From assembly GCA_964344215.1 (NCBI GenBank), contig CAYFMP010000044.1:1-31869 (forward strand): a stretch of DNA of 31,869 nucleotides, in the 5' to 3' direction. Position numbers and translations under genes: made by a program. The notes beneath the pieces are model-generated. The model was not told the origin of the DNA. It saw only the letters and a program-made list of their open reading frames with translations, and did not search any database. Each line of letters starts with the position of its first letter. Positions within the stretch are counted from its first letter, which is position 1. Below are positions 14,918 to 24,239 of this stretch, in pieces. Source of the DNA: CAYFMP01 sp964344215 (GTDB taxonomy: Bacteria > Pseudomonadota > Alphaproteobacteria > Rhodospirillales > Casp-alpha2).

Positions 14918-15352
14918 CTACTCCGCCGCGTCGACAGTGACGATCAGGCGCTTGCCGACACAGCGAAGCGCTTCTTCGAGGCGGCCGATCTTGGTGCGGT
15001 GACGTGGGCTCAACATGCGGCGCACCTCGGCCTCGTCGCAGCCGAGCGCTCGCGCCAGTTCGACCTTGCGTAGGCCGCTCTCACGCATGGCCTCGTAAAG
15101 CGCCGCCTTGGCGGCGATCACCGCGCCCGGCGTCACGATCGGGCGACCGCGAGCCGGCGACGGCTCGGGCACCGCCAGACCGTCGGTGATCATGGCGGCC
15201 AGCGCCTCCTCCAGGCAATCGGCGGCCATCTCCAGGGCCTCGACGCGATCGGCGCCGCCAGTCAAGGCTTCGGGAATGTCGGGAAACGACACCCAAAACC
15301 CGCCGTCGCCCTCGGAGTGCAGATCGACGGGATAGGCGTATCGGGTCGTCAT
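14918..15352 (-). CDS. hicB: HicB antitoxin
   Basis: 144 aa. The N-terminal half is the HicB fold (YPVDLHSEGDGGFWVSFPDIPEALT, then EALEMAADCLEEALAAMI), which binds and inhibits HicA. The C-terminal half is a helix-turn-helix (ESGLRKVELARALGCDEAEVRRMLSPRH) for autoregulation. AGGAGAA precedes the ATG. It follows hicA by 13 bp in the same operon, in toxin-first order. The gene ends 14 bp from the duplicated rtcB tail. Confidence 0.93.
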   Translation of the reverse strand: MTTRYAYPVDLHSEGDGGFWVSFPDIPEALTGGADRVEALEMAADCLEEALAAMITDGLAVPEPSPARGRPIVTPGAVIAAKAALYEAMRESGLRKVELARALGCDEAEVRRMLSPRHRTKIGRLEEALRCVGKRLIVTVDAAE

Positions 15353-15365
15353 GGCTCGGGTTCTC

Positions 15366-15593
15366 CTAAAGATCGTCGCGCTCGATGCCGAGTTGCCGGC
15401 ACATGGCGTTCAGAAGTCCAACGCCGATTTCGCCGGACTTGACCGTCGTCCGGCGGTTTCCAAAGTAAACCGTCCGGTGGCCGCCCTTGCCGCGCTTGGC
15501 GTCGAGCCGGAATTCGACGCCGCGCCGGCGGGCCAGCCTGCGCAGCCGGCGGATGAACTGATTGCCGTTCACGGGCCGCGCAGTATCGGACAT
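15366..15593 (-). CDS. hicA: HicA toxin, mRNA interferase
   Basis: 75 aa from the ATG at 15593; the longer frame to 15650 adds a non-family leader. The double-stranded-RNA-binding-like fold contains the conserved KGGHRTVYFGNRRTTV motif, whose histidine is the catalytic residue of the family. HicA cleaves mRNA when not bound by HicB. The toxin-first order is the common one for hicAB. No good ribosome-binding site is seen. rtcB lies upstream on the same strand, separated by about 140 bp that hold a palindromic repeat. Confidence 0.92.
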   Translation of the reverse strand: MSDTARPVNGNQFIRRLRRLARRRGVEFRLDAKRGKGGHRTVYFGNRRTTVKSGEIGVGLLNAMCRQLGIERDDL

Positions 15594-15661
15594 TTTTGTC
15601 CGGAAATCAAGCGGGACGGCCGGTCGTGGTCGATCCCCGTCGGCGCGCACCGCCAGTCATA

Positions 15662-15701
15662 TCATCCTTCGACACGGCGCTTCGCGTCTGCTCAAGATGA
15701 G
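15662..15701. repeat. Dispersed TCATCCTTCGA...AAGATGA palindrome
   Basis: TCATC and GATGA form the outer ends of an imperfect palindrome in the gap between rtcB and hicA. The layout resembles a family of CATCCTTCGA...TCAGGATGAG intergenic repeats that I remember from alphaproteobacterial genomes. The family assignment is from memory. Confidence 0.5.
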
Positions 15702-15733
15702 CAACGTTGAAGTATGTGGTCGAATATCCCCCC

Positions 15734-16951
15734 TCACCCCTTCACGCACACCACCTGCTTCAGGGTATGGACGACCTCGACGAGGTCGCTCTGCGCCGCC
15801 ATCACGGCGTCGATGTCCTTGTAGGCGGCCGGCGTCTCGTCGATGACGCCGGAGTCCTTGCGGCACTCGACGCCGTCGGTGGCCTGGGCGTGGTCTTGAA
15901 GCGTGAAGCGGCGCTTGGCCTCGTTCCGCGACATCGCCCGGCCGGCCCCGTGCGAGCACGAGCAGAACGACAGCGGGTTGCCGAGGCCGCGGACGATGTA
16001 GCTCCTCACCCCCATCGAGCCGGGGATGATTCCGAAGTCGCCTTTGCGCGCCCTGACCGCCCCCTTGCGGGTCAGCCACACCTCACGGCCGAAGTGGGTC
16101 TCGCGGGCGACGTAGTTGTGGTGGCAGTTGACGGCGGTGCCGGTGACGCGGAACTTCGGCAGCGTCCCCCGCATGGCGGCGATCACCGCCTCCATCATCT
16201 CGGTCCGGTTCTGATAGGCGTAGTCCTGGGCCCAGCCGACGGCCTCGACGTAGTCGTCGAACAGCGTGGACCCCTCCTCGAGGTAGGCGAGGTCGCGGTC
16301 GGGCAGGTCGACGCCGAGGCGCTCCATCTCCTTCCTGGCGCGGCCGATGAAGTAGGTGCCGATGCGGTTGCCGCAGCCGCGCGAGCCCGAATGCAGCATC
16401 GCCCACACCTTATCGTCGTCGCCGATGCAGACCTCGATGAAGTGGTTGCCGGTGCCGAGCGTGCCCATATGCCGGGCGTTGTTGTTGGAATACGCCTTCG
16501 GGTGCTTGGCGGTGATCGCCTCGTAGCGCGCCTCGAGCGGCTTCCAGCGCCGCTCGACCGAAGCGGGCAGGGTGCCCCAGGCGCCGCGGTCGTTCCTGCC
16601 GCCGTGATGGGTGCGGCCGTGCGGCACCGCCTTCTCGATGGCCGAGCGCAGCACGCTCAGGTCGTCGGGCAGGCGGTCGGTTTCGAGCGAGGTGCGAACC
16701 GCGATCATGCCGCAGCCGATGTCGACGCCGACGGCGGCCGGGACGATGGCGCCGAGCGTCGGGATGACGGTGCCGATGGTGGCGCCGATCCCCCAATGGA
16801 CGTCGGGCATGGCGGCGACGTGGTCGAAGACGAAGGGCAGCCGGGCGACGTTGACGAGCTGGGTGCGCGCCGCGTCTTCCAGCGGCACGCCTTTGATCCA
16901 GGCCAGCACCGGCACGCCGCCTTTCTCCTCGATGATCTCGTAGTTTTCCAT
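15734..16951 (-). CDS. rtcB: RNA-splicing ligase RtcB
   Basis: 405 aa from the ATG at 16951; upstream in-frame sequence is not family-like. RtcB joins RNA 2',3'-cyclic phosphate or 3'-phosphate ends to 5'-OH ends using GTP and Mn2+. VGVDIGCGM (75-81) supplies Mn ligands D77 and C80, ARHMGTLGTGNHF is the nucleotide-binding region, and SHGAGRAMSR holds the histidine that is guanylylated. The 3' tail (15729-15788) is duplicated at 14844-14903 beyond hicAB. No RtcA or RtcR is present. Because HicA and similar toxins cut RNA, the neighbourhood suggests, but does not show, a damage/repair link. Confidence 0.96.
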   Translation of the reverse strand: MENYEIIEEKGGVPVLAWIKGVPLEDAARTQLVNVARLPFVFDHVAAMPDVHWGIGATIGTVIPTLGAIVPAAVGVDIGCGMIAVRTSLETDRLPDDLSVLRSAIEKAVPHGRTHHGGRNDRGAWGTLPASVERRWKPLEARYEAITAKHPKAYSNNNARHMGTLGTGNHFIEVCIGDDDKVWAMLHSGSRGCGNRIGTYFIGRARKEMERLGVDLPDRDLAYLEEGSTLFDDYVEAVGWAQDYAYQNRTEMMEAVIAAMRGTLPKFRVTGTAVNCHHNYVARETHFGREVWLTRKGAVRARKGDFGIIPGSMGVRSYIVRGLGNPLSFCSCSHGAGRAMSRNEAKRRFTLQDHAQATDGVECRKDSGVIDETPAAYKDIDAVMAAQSDLVEVVHTLKQVVCVKG

Positions 16952-17177
16952 GACTCTTGTGTCCGCCCCGTTTGCATCCCTCGACCGGCCCGAGGGCGGG
17001 GTCGCACTCGACACTTCCGCCTCTTCCAGGAGCGGGCGCCAAGCGCCGTGTCGAAGGACGAGGAGGCGCCTAAAACACCACACCTCAAGGATAACACGCC
17101 CGGCCGGCAAAGGCCCGCCGCCGACCGACTCTCGGCACCCGGGGCGGCGCGGTGCGATCCCCTATGGCGCGGCCGGC

Positions 17178-19070
<1,893 letters not shown>

Positions 19071-19134
19071 GGCGGGATCTCCTTTGAAACTCGTTCGTTC
19101 AAGAAGACCCGGGGGCGTTGGCGGTGAAGTTCCA

Positions 19135-19237
19135 ATCCCTACGCCGGCGTAACCCGGATCAGGTTCGACGGGTCTCCGGCCGGGCGATCGGGCGCCGGCA
19201 AGCGGACTCTCAGCCTCGAAGTCCCGAGGCTCCCCGT
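19135..19237 (-). promoter_or_regulatory. TPP riboswitch (THI element)
   Basis: On the minus strand the leader reads GGGGAGCC...GGCTGAGAG...ACCCGTCGAACCTGATCCGG and continues GTTACGCCGGCGTAGGGA. These are the conserved pyrimidine-sensor and pyrophosphate-sensor helix sequences of the TPP aptamer, in the right order. It lies 64 nt upstream of thiC and should repress thiC when TPP is plentiful. Confidence 0.95.
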
Positions 19238-19264
19238 GGAACGTCCCTCCAATGTGGTCCCGAT

Positions 19265-19314
19265 GGCGGTCGCCGTCAAGGAGAGTCCGGCCCGATCAGC
19301 GCCTCGGCCCCGCC
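19265..19314 (-). repeat. Second copy of the histidine phosphatase 3' tail
   Basis: These 50 bp are identical to 19946-19995, the 3' end of the histidine phosphatase gene at 19957, in the same orientation. On the minus strand they encode GGAEALIGPDSP, a stop, and 11 bp beyond. The Gly/Asp-rich gene (19347-19781) lies between the copies. Confidence 0.96.
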
Positions 19315-19346
19315 ATGGACCGCCCGAACCTACGTCGTCGCTTGGC

Positions 19347-19781
19347 CTAAATCGCCGGAGCGCCGGCGGCGGCGCCGGACTCGCCGCCCGAATCGGGGCC
19401 GTCGGGGCCGCTGGGACCGCCGCCCGGATCGCCGCCGCCCGGATCGCCGCCACCGGAATCGCCGCCGCCGGAGTCACCGCCATCGCCGCCTTCGCCGCCG
19501 TCCCCGGAGCCGCCTCCGTCCGCTTCGCCACCACCGATGTCGTCCCCGCTGTCGTCGCCGACGTCGCCGTCGGCGGTGCCGCCGGACGCGCCGGCGGAAG
19601 ATGCGCCGGCCGCCGAGGCCGGCGCCTTCACGAGGTCATCGATTTCCTCGTCGTCGGGGCGTTCGGCGATCTCAGGCGGAATCGGGGACGAGGCGTCGGG
19701 CGAAAACTCGACCGAAAAGACGTCGCCGAGGCCGACCGACGAAAACAAGAAGGTGCCGACGATGAATACCCACGTTCTCAC
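19347..19781 (-). CDS. Exported Gly/Asp/Ser-rich low-complexity protein
   Basis: 144 aa from a GTG start. MRTWVFIVGTFLFSSVGLG is a good signal peptide; an acidic segment (PPEIAERPDDEEIDDLV) follows, and from about residue 60 the chain is almost entirely Gly, Asp, Ser, Ala and Pro, including runs of SGGGD and PGGGD. Such acidic glycine-rich tails may bind Ca2+ or stay disordered at the cell surface, but no fold is recognisable. Only one in-frame start is available and the ribosome-binding site (GGTGG) is weak. It sits between two identical 50-bp copies of a neighbouring gene's 3' end. It could be a genuine lineage-specific secreted protein; low-complexity sequence also makes chance open frames easier. 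Confidence 0.55.
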   Translation of the reverse strand: MRTWVFIVGTFLFSSVGLGDVFSVEFSPDASSPIPPEIAERPDDEEIDDLVKAPASAAGASSAGASGGTADGDVGDDSGDDIGGGEADGGGSGDGGEGGDGGDSGGGDSGGGDPGGGDPGGGPSGPDGPDSGGESGAAAGAPAI

Positions 19782-19843
19782 GCGCCCACCACCCGACTCA
19801 GCATGAAGAGGACAAGATGGGTCTCGAATATTGGCAACGGGTC

Positions 19844-19864
19844 CTTACGTTGGAACCGTAAGGC
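19844..19864. terminator. Small hairpin upstream of the Gly/Asp-rich gene
   Basis: CCTTACG and CGTAAGG (7 bp) surround TTGGAAC. On the plus strand a T-run follows 16 nt later (19881-19886), too far for a standard terminator. Confidence 0.3.
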
Positions 19865-19903
19865 TATCCGAGCAGGCGAGTTTTTTCAATCGACGGCCGG
19901 ATC

Positions 19904-19937
19904 GCGCCGCTCTTGCGATCGCCAAGAGACGCGGCGC
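19904..19937 (-). terminator. Hairpin downstream of the histidine phosphatase
   Basis: GCGCCG and CTCTTG pair with CAAGAG and CGGCGC, with a 3-nt bulge and a 7-nt loop. It starts 20 nt after the stop codon on the minus strand, but there is no T-run, so it is a possible Rho-independent or RNA-stabilising element only. Confidence 0.4.
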
Positions 19938-19956
19938 GGCGAAACGGCGGTCGCCG

Positions 19957-20565
19957 TCAAGGAGAGTCCGGCCCGATCAGCGCCTCGGCCCCGCCCCGGA
20001 AGCGCAGCGCGACGTCCTGCGGTTGGTCGAAATCGCGGGCGGCGGCGTCGGTCATCCCGGTCAGCAGGCCGCGCAGCGCCTTGGCGGCCTCGGTGTGGGT
20101 GACGGCGATCACCGGGCCCGTTCCCGGCAGTTCGCCGAGCCACTCGGCCAGGCGCGATTTCAATTGGCCGTAGCTCTCGCCACCGTCCGGCATGGCGTAG
20201 CCGTCGGGATCGGCGGCCCAGGCGTCGCGGTGGCCGGGGTAGCGCGCATCGACTTCCGTTTCGGTCAGCCCCTGCCAGCCGCCGTAGTGGCGTTCCATCA
20301 GGCGGTCGTCGAAACGGACGGCGCCCGAATCCCAACCCAGGTCCCCGCACAACACCGCCGTCGTCTGGCGGCAGCGCATCAGCGGGCTCGAATGCAGGTC
20401 GATGGCGGCCGGCCCGGCCAGGTCGCGGCGCAGGCGCCGGGCCAGGCGGCGGACCTGTCGGGCGCCGGTCTCCGTCAGCGACGAATCGGCGTGGCCCTGG
20501 AAGCGGCCGTGGCGGTTCCATTCGGTCTCGCCGTGGCGGATCACGTAGATTTCCAGTCGGCGCAT
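19957..20565 (-). CDS. Histidine phosphatase family protein, copy A
   Basis: About 202 aa from the ATG at 20565. The branch-1 histidine phosphatase signature IRHGETEWNR contains the phospho-accepting histidine; later motifs SPLMRCRQTTAVL, RFDDRLMERHYG and VIAVTHTEA supply the rest of the active site. The substrate is unknown (phosphoglycerate mutase-like, CobC-like and others share this fold). It is a tandem paralogue of the gene at 20810. TAATCT lies exactly 6 nt before the ATG and there is no Shine-Dalgarno sequence, as for its paralogue. Its 3' tail is duplicated at 19265-19314. Confidence 0.9.
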   Translation of the reverse strand: MRRLEIYVIRHGETEWNRHGRFQGHADSSLTETGARQVRRLARRLRRDLAGPAAIDLHSSPLMRCRQTTAVLCGDLGWDSGAVRFDDRLMERHYGGWQGLTETEVDARYPGHRDAWAADPDGYAMPDGGESYGQLKSRLAEWLGELPGTGPVIAVTHTEAAKALRGLLTGMTDAAARDFDQPQDVALRFRGGAEALIGPDSP

Positions 20566-20571
20566 GGGCAC

Positions 20572-20577
20572 AGATTA
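20572..20577 (-). promoter_or_regulatory. -10 element 6 nt before histidine phosphatase A
   Basis: TAATCT on the minus strand is followed by GTGCCC and the ATG. No clear -35 was found. The arrangement is identical at the paralogue (21425-21430). Confidence 0.4.
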
Positions 20578-20783
20578 GGCACGGTACCCATTAATTTTCG
20601 GTTTATGGTTTCCGCCGATGACGATGACCGCTTTCGAGAAGGGTATCCCGCGAACGATTTTTCCCGGCTGACGCCGGTACGGCTTCGGCGCATCGAACCA
20701 CGCTTTGCATGGTCTCAATATGGTCCCGCGTTGACGACCCGCGGGCGGTCTCGGGACCGTCCACGCCACCCGCAACGGTCCGC

Positions 20784-20802
20784 GCCGGCGCGACGCGCCG
20801 GC
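20784..20802 (-). terminator. GC-rich hairpin downstream of histidine phosphatase B
   Basis: GCCGGCGCG, one base, CGCGCCGGC: a near-perfect palindrome starting 8 nt after the stop codon on the minus strand. There is no T-run. Confidence 0.45.
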
Positions 20803-20809
20803 ACCGCCC

Positions 20810-21418
20810 TCAGATAACGCCCGGCCCGATCACGGTCTCGGCGCCGTCCTTGAGGTGGACAATGGCGTCGTGCGGCGTCTCCAGCGCCCGCGCCTTGGCT
20901 GCCTCCAGCCCGCGCACCACGCCGCGCAGCGCCCGGCCGGCATCCGCGTGGCCGACGGCGACGATGCAGGCTTCGGTCGGTTGCTGGTCGAGCCAGCCTT
21001 CGAGCCGGGCGGTGAGGTCTTGGAAACTCTCGCCGCCGTCGGGCATGGCGTAGCCGTCGGGGTCGGCCAGGTGCGCCGCTTCGTCGTCGGGGAAGCGCGT
21101 CGCCACCTCGGCCTCGGTCAACCCCTGCCAGCGGCCGACATGGCGCTCCTTCAAGCGGGCGTCGAAGCGCACCGTGTCGAAATCCCAGGCCAGCCGCTCG
21201 CAGATGATGGCGGTGGTCTGCAGGCAGCGCTTGAGAGGGCTCGAATAGAACATCAGATCGGCGCGGCCGACGACCTCGAGGGCGAGCCGCTCGGCGACGC
21301 GCTGGACCTGGCGGACGCCGTCGGCGGTGAGGTCGGATTCGGCCTGGCCGATTAATCGGCGCTGGCGGTTCCAATCGGTCTCGCCGTGGCGGACCAGGTA
21401 GATCTCGGGATAGGGCAT
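20810..21418 (-). CDS. Histidine phosphatase family protein, copy B
   Basis: 202 aa. LVRHGETDWNR carries the catalytic histidine, with SPLKRCLQTTAII, RFDARLKERHVGRWQGLTEAEV and CIVAVGHADAG following. It is clearly homologous along its length to copy A, including matching C-terminal ends (AETVIGPGV here, AEALIGPDS in A), so the pair arose by tandem duplication. About 235 bp separate the genes; that gap holds a GC hairpin but no convincing gene. TAATCT lies 6 nt before the ATG, as in copy A. Substrate unknown. Confidence 0.92.
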   Translation of the reverse strand: MPYPEIYLVRHGETDWNRQRRLIGQAESDLTADGVRQVQRVAERLALEVVGRADLMFYSSPLKRCLQTTAIICERLAWDFDTVRFDARLKERHVGRWQGLTEAEVATRFPDDEAAHLADPDGYAMPDGGESFQDLTARLEGWLDQQPTEACIVAVGHADAGRALRGVVRGLEAAKARALETPHDAIVHLKDGAETVIGPGVI

Positions 21419-21424
21419 GGACCG

Positions 21425-21430
21425 AGATTA
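21425..21430 (-). promoter_or_regulatory. -10 element 6 nt before histidine phosphatase B
   Basis: TAATCT on the minus strand, then CGGTCC and the ATG. No clear -35 and no Shine-Dalgarno sequence. Confidence 0.4.
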
Positions 21431-21487
21431 ACGAGCGGGCTCGGCTTGGGGAAGGCCGATCAGCCGGCGCGGTTCGGGGAAGGGAGC

Positions 21488-22048
21488 TCAAAAAGAGCCG
21501 CGGCTGCCGCCGTCGGGGTTCAGGTTGAGGTCGTTCCACGATCGCTTGTGGCTCAACCAGTCGGAGACGGCGACGATCTTGTCGATCGTGGTGCCGTCGG
21601 AGCTCAACGGCATGCGCACCGCCGTCTGCATCAGTGCGGGCTTGTCGCGGGGCAGCACGATGGCGCGCCTGAAGGCGATGGCGCGCTTGTCCTCGGCCAC
21701 CCGGCGGTACTCGTCGTGCACGACCAGACCGCGCCCCTGCGGGTGCACCCGGACCGAGCGGTCGGTGCGGTCGATGCCCTTGGCGCGGACATGTCCCGAC
21801 CCCCAGAACCGGTAGACGAACTCGGCCTTTGGCGTATCGCCGATAACGTCGACGACGGTGGTGAACGGGATCGCCTCGACCGGCATGCCCATGATCTCGA
21901 AGTCGGCCCACGACGGCGCCAGGGTATCGCCTTTGACGTCCCGCCAATAGGCGAGGCTGTCGGCGAGGATGCCGGAGGTCAGGTCGGAGAGCGGGATTTC
22001 GGTGGAATGGTCGATGCGGAAGGTGGTCGAACGGGGGTCGAAGGTCAT
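21488..22048 (-). CDS. PAS-domain protein (PAS_5-like), second copy
   Basis: 186 aa. The layout of an N-terminal helix (LAYWRDVKGDTLAPSWADF), then PFTTVVDVIGD, FVYRFWGSGHVRAKGIDRTD and a C-terminal sheet (ALMQTAVRMPLSSDGTTIDKI) fits the single-domain PAS_5 family, like the protein at 7740-8183. There is no output domain. TACGGT lies exactly 6 nt before the ATG and no Shine-Dalgarno sequence is present. The Asp/Asn-rich C-terminus (WNDLNLNPDGGSRGSF) is probably disordered. It is downstream of the divergent pair at 24.2 kb but separated from it, so its partner is unknown. Confidence 0.75.
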   Translation of the reverse strand: MTFDPRSTTFRIDHSTEIPLSDLTSGILADSLAYWRDVKGDTLAPSWADFEIMGMPVEAIPFTTVVDVIGDTPKAEFVYRFWGSGHVRAKGIDRTDRSVRVHPQGRGLVVHDEYRRVAEDKRAIAFRRAIVLPRDKPALMQTAVRMPLSSDGTTIDKIVAVSDWLSHKRSWNDLNLNPDGGSRGSF

Positions 22049-22054
22049 GGAAGT

Positions 22055-22060
22055 ACCGTA
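22055..22060 (-). promoter_or_regulatory. -10 element 6 nt before the second PAS gene
   Basis: TACGGT on the minus strand, then ACTTCC and the ATG. The -35 region is weak (TCCTGC at 17-nt spacing). Confidence 0.3.
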
Positions 22061-22184
22061 CTCGCAAAAAAAAGCGCGCAGGACGGCCCAACCCTCAAGT
22101 GGAATTATTGTTATTTTGAGAAACCTAGGCGAGTTTCGGGCGCGGCGTCAACTACCCGGCCGGGACAAGATCAGGCGGCTGCAT

Positions 22185-24149
22185 CTAGATGACGGCGCCG
22201 ACCTTCAAGCCTTCCAGCACCGCCTCCTCGGCCGTCCTCGGCGCCCGGCAGTCGCCGACGGCGTGGACCTCGACGCCGGTCTCGCGGAGCGCGCCTTCCA
22301 AGGTGTTGACGCGCTCGTGGCCGGTCGCCAGGACGATGGTGTCGGTACCTTCCAGCACCACCGGCTCGTCGCTCATGATGTGCTGGAAATAGGCGGTATC
22401 GGTATCCGCCCCGTGCAGGCGCACGTACGGGATCACCTCGACGCCGAGCTTGTGCAAACGCCCGATGGTGGTGTCGCGGACGTACTGCTGGATGCACTGG
22501 CCGGGCATGGTGCCGTTGACGCAGAGCCTGACCCGGCAGCCCTCCGAGGCCAGCTTCTCGGCGATGCCGAGGCCGATCCAGTTGCAGCTCCAGTCGGCGA
22601 CGACGACCGATTGGCCGACATTGACCTCGTTCCTCAAGACCTGCCAGGCATCGACCACGTGGGCGTCGTCGTCGGTCTCCATGTCGGGGCGGCGCGGCCC
22701 GGCCCCGGTGGCGACGACGACGGCGTCGGGGTTCTCTTTCTCGATCAGCGCCGCATCGACGGCGGCGTTCAAGACGACGCGGACGCCGGCCAGCTCCATC
22801 TCGCGCGCCAGATTGGTGACGATGCCGCCGAACTCGGCGCGGTGCGGCAACAGCTGCGCCAGCAGCGCCTGGCCGCCCAGTTGCGGGCCGGCCTCGTAGA
22901 GCGTCACGTCGTGGCCGCGCCCGGCGGCGACGGCGGCCGCCTTCATGCCGGCCGGTCCGCCGCCGGCAACGGCGATGCGGCGCGGTGGCGCGGCCTCGGC
23001 GAGCTCTGCGTATTGGAGCTCGCGACCGGTTTCCGGGTGCTGGATGCAGGAGATCGCATAACCGGTCAAGAGGTGCCCGATGCAGGCCTGGTTGCAGCCG
23101 ATGCAGGCGCGGATGTCGTCGGTCCGCCCGTCGCGCGCCTTGCCGGCCATATCGGGGTCGCAGATCATGGCGCGGGTCATGCCGCAGGCATCGGCCTGGC
23201 CGCTCTTCAATATCTCTTCGGCGATCTGTGGCTGGTTGATGCGCCCGGTGACGATCACCGGCTCGGCAACGCGCTCCTTGATGGCGGCGGCGTAGGGGAC
23301 GGTGTAGGCGGTCTCCATGTACATCGGCGGCACGATGTGGATGGACCCGGAAAGCGTCGTCGAGGCGCCGGCGACGACGCTGAAATAGTCGAGGCCGCCG
23401 TCGGACGAAAGCGCGGCGCAGGCCTCCAACACCTCGTCGCCGGTCAGCCCGTCGTGGCTCGATTCGTCGCCGGAGATGCGAAGCCCGAGCGTCATCGACT
23501 TGCCGACCCGGCCCCTGATCTCGTCGACGATGTCGCGGAAGATCTTGAGGCGGCCGTCCAAGGACCCGCCGTAGGCGTCGTCGCGCAAGTTGACCCGCGG
23601 GTTGAGGAACTGGGCCAGCAGATAACCGTGCGAAGCCACCATCTCGACACCGTCGAGGCCGGCCTCACGGAGATTGGCGGCACCGTCGCCGAAGCCTTCG
23701 ATGACTTCCGAGATCATATCGGCCGGCATCGGTTCCGGGGTGACGTGGAAGCGCTCGTTGGGGACGGCGGAAGGCGCGAAGGAGACCGGCGCACTGCCGT
23801 CGAAGGTCTCCAGGATCTCGCGGCCCGGGTGGAACAGCTGTCCGAACAACGCACAGCCTTCGGCGTGGCAAATGTCGGCGGTGCGCGCGTAGTTGGGGAT
23901 GCAGGCGCGTGAGTTGACGCGGATCGGGTGGCGGACGAAGACGGCGCTGTCGTGGACCAGCCCGACCTCGATGATGATCAGGCCGGCGCCGCCGCGGGCG
24001 CGGGCCGCATGGTAGGCGATCATGTCCTCGCTGACGCCGTTGGCGTCGGCCATCGCGGTTTCGTGGCCGGTCGAAACGATGCGGTTCTTGATCGTCGTCG
24101 GCCCCAGCTCGAGGGGCGAGAACAGGTGCGGGAACGGGGTCTCGGTCAT
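22185..24149 (-). CDS. 2,4-dienoyl-CoA reductase / trimethylamine dehydrogenase-type oxidoreductase
   Basis: 654 aa from the ATG at 24149 (GAGG just upstream); the frame is open much further but that part is antisense to the next gene. An N-terminal old-yellow-enzyme FMN barrel (about 1-345; ISSHGYLLAQFL-like motif at 172-182) is followed by a 4Fe-4S site of four cysteines, C349, C352, C356 and C368, and a C-terminal FAD/NAD(P) module with GGGPAG (396-401). This is the FadH/trimethylamine dehydrogenase/dimethylamine dehydrogenase architecture. The substrate cannot be read from sequence. The divergent neighbour is an amino-acid-oxidase-like flavoprotein, so amine or N-methyl-amino-acid catabolism is a reasonable but unproved reading. 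Confidence 0.9.
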   Translation of the reverse strand: MTETPFPHLFSPLELGPTTIKNRIVSTGHETAMADANGVSEDMIAYHAARARGGAGLIIIEVGLVHDSAVFVRHPIRVNSRACIPNYARTADICHAEGCALFGQLFHPGREILETFDGSAPVSFAPSAVPNERFHVTPEPMPADMISEVIEGFGDGAANLREAGLDGVEMVASHGYLLAQFLNPRVNLRDDAYGGSLDGRLKIFRDIVDEIRGRVGKSMTLGLRISGDESSHDGLTGDEVLEACAALSSDGGLDYFSVVAGASTTLSGSIHIVPPMYMETAYTVPYAAAIKERVAEPVIVTGRINQPQIAEEILKSGQADACGMTRAMICDPDMAGKARDGRTDDIRACIGCNQACIGHLLTGYAISCIQHPETGRELQYAELAEAAPPRRIAVAGGGPAGMKAAAVAAGRGHDVTLYEAGPQLGGQALLAQLLPHRAEFGGIVTNLAREMELAGVRVVLNAAVDAALIEKENPDAVVVATGAGPRRPDMETDDDAHVVDAWQVLRNEVNVGQSVVVADWSCNWIGLGIAEKLASEGCRVRLCVNGTMPGQCIQQYVRDTTIGRLHKLGVEVIPYVRLHGADTDTAYFQHIMSDEPVVLEGTDTIVLATGHERVNTLEGALRETGVEVHAVGDCRAPRTAEEAVLEGLKVGAVI

Positions 24150-24201
24150 GGTCCTCACAGTAACGTCAGATTCGTCTCCGTGGGAGCGGTTTTTCGAGCG
24201 T

Positions 24202-24239
24202 TTGACGAAGGCAGGCGTCGGCCCTAGGGTCGCCCCATC
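24202..24239 (+). promoter_or_regulatory. Promoter of the DAO-family gene
   Basis: TTGACG (24202-24207), a 17-nt spacer and TAGGGT (24225-24230). The ATG at 24240 begins 9 nt after the -10, implying a leader of about 0-3 nt. Confidence 0.55.

Noticed and set aside
20578..20809. A small plus-strand gene beginning ATGGTTTCCGCCGATGAC (20605)
   Set aside because: The peptide is low in structure and has no ribosome-binding site; the frame then runs antisense into known genes or repeats.
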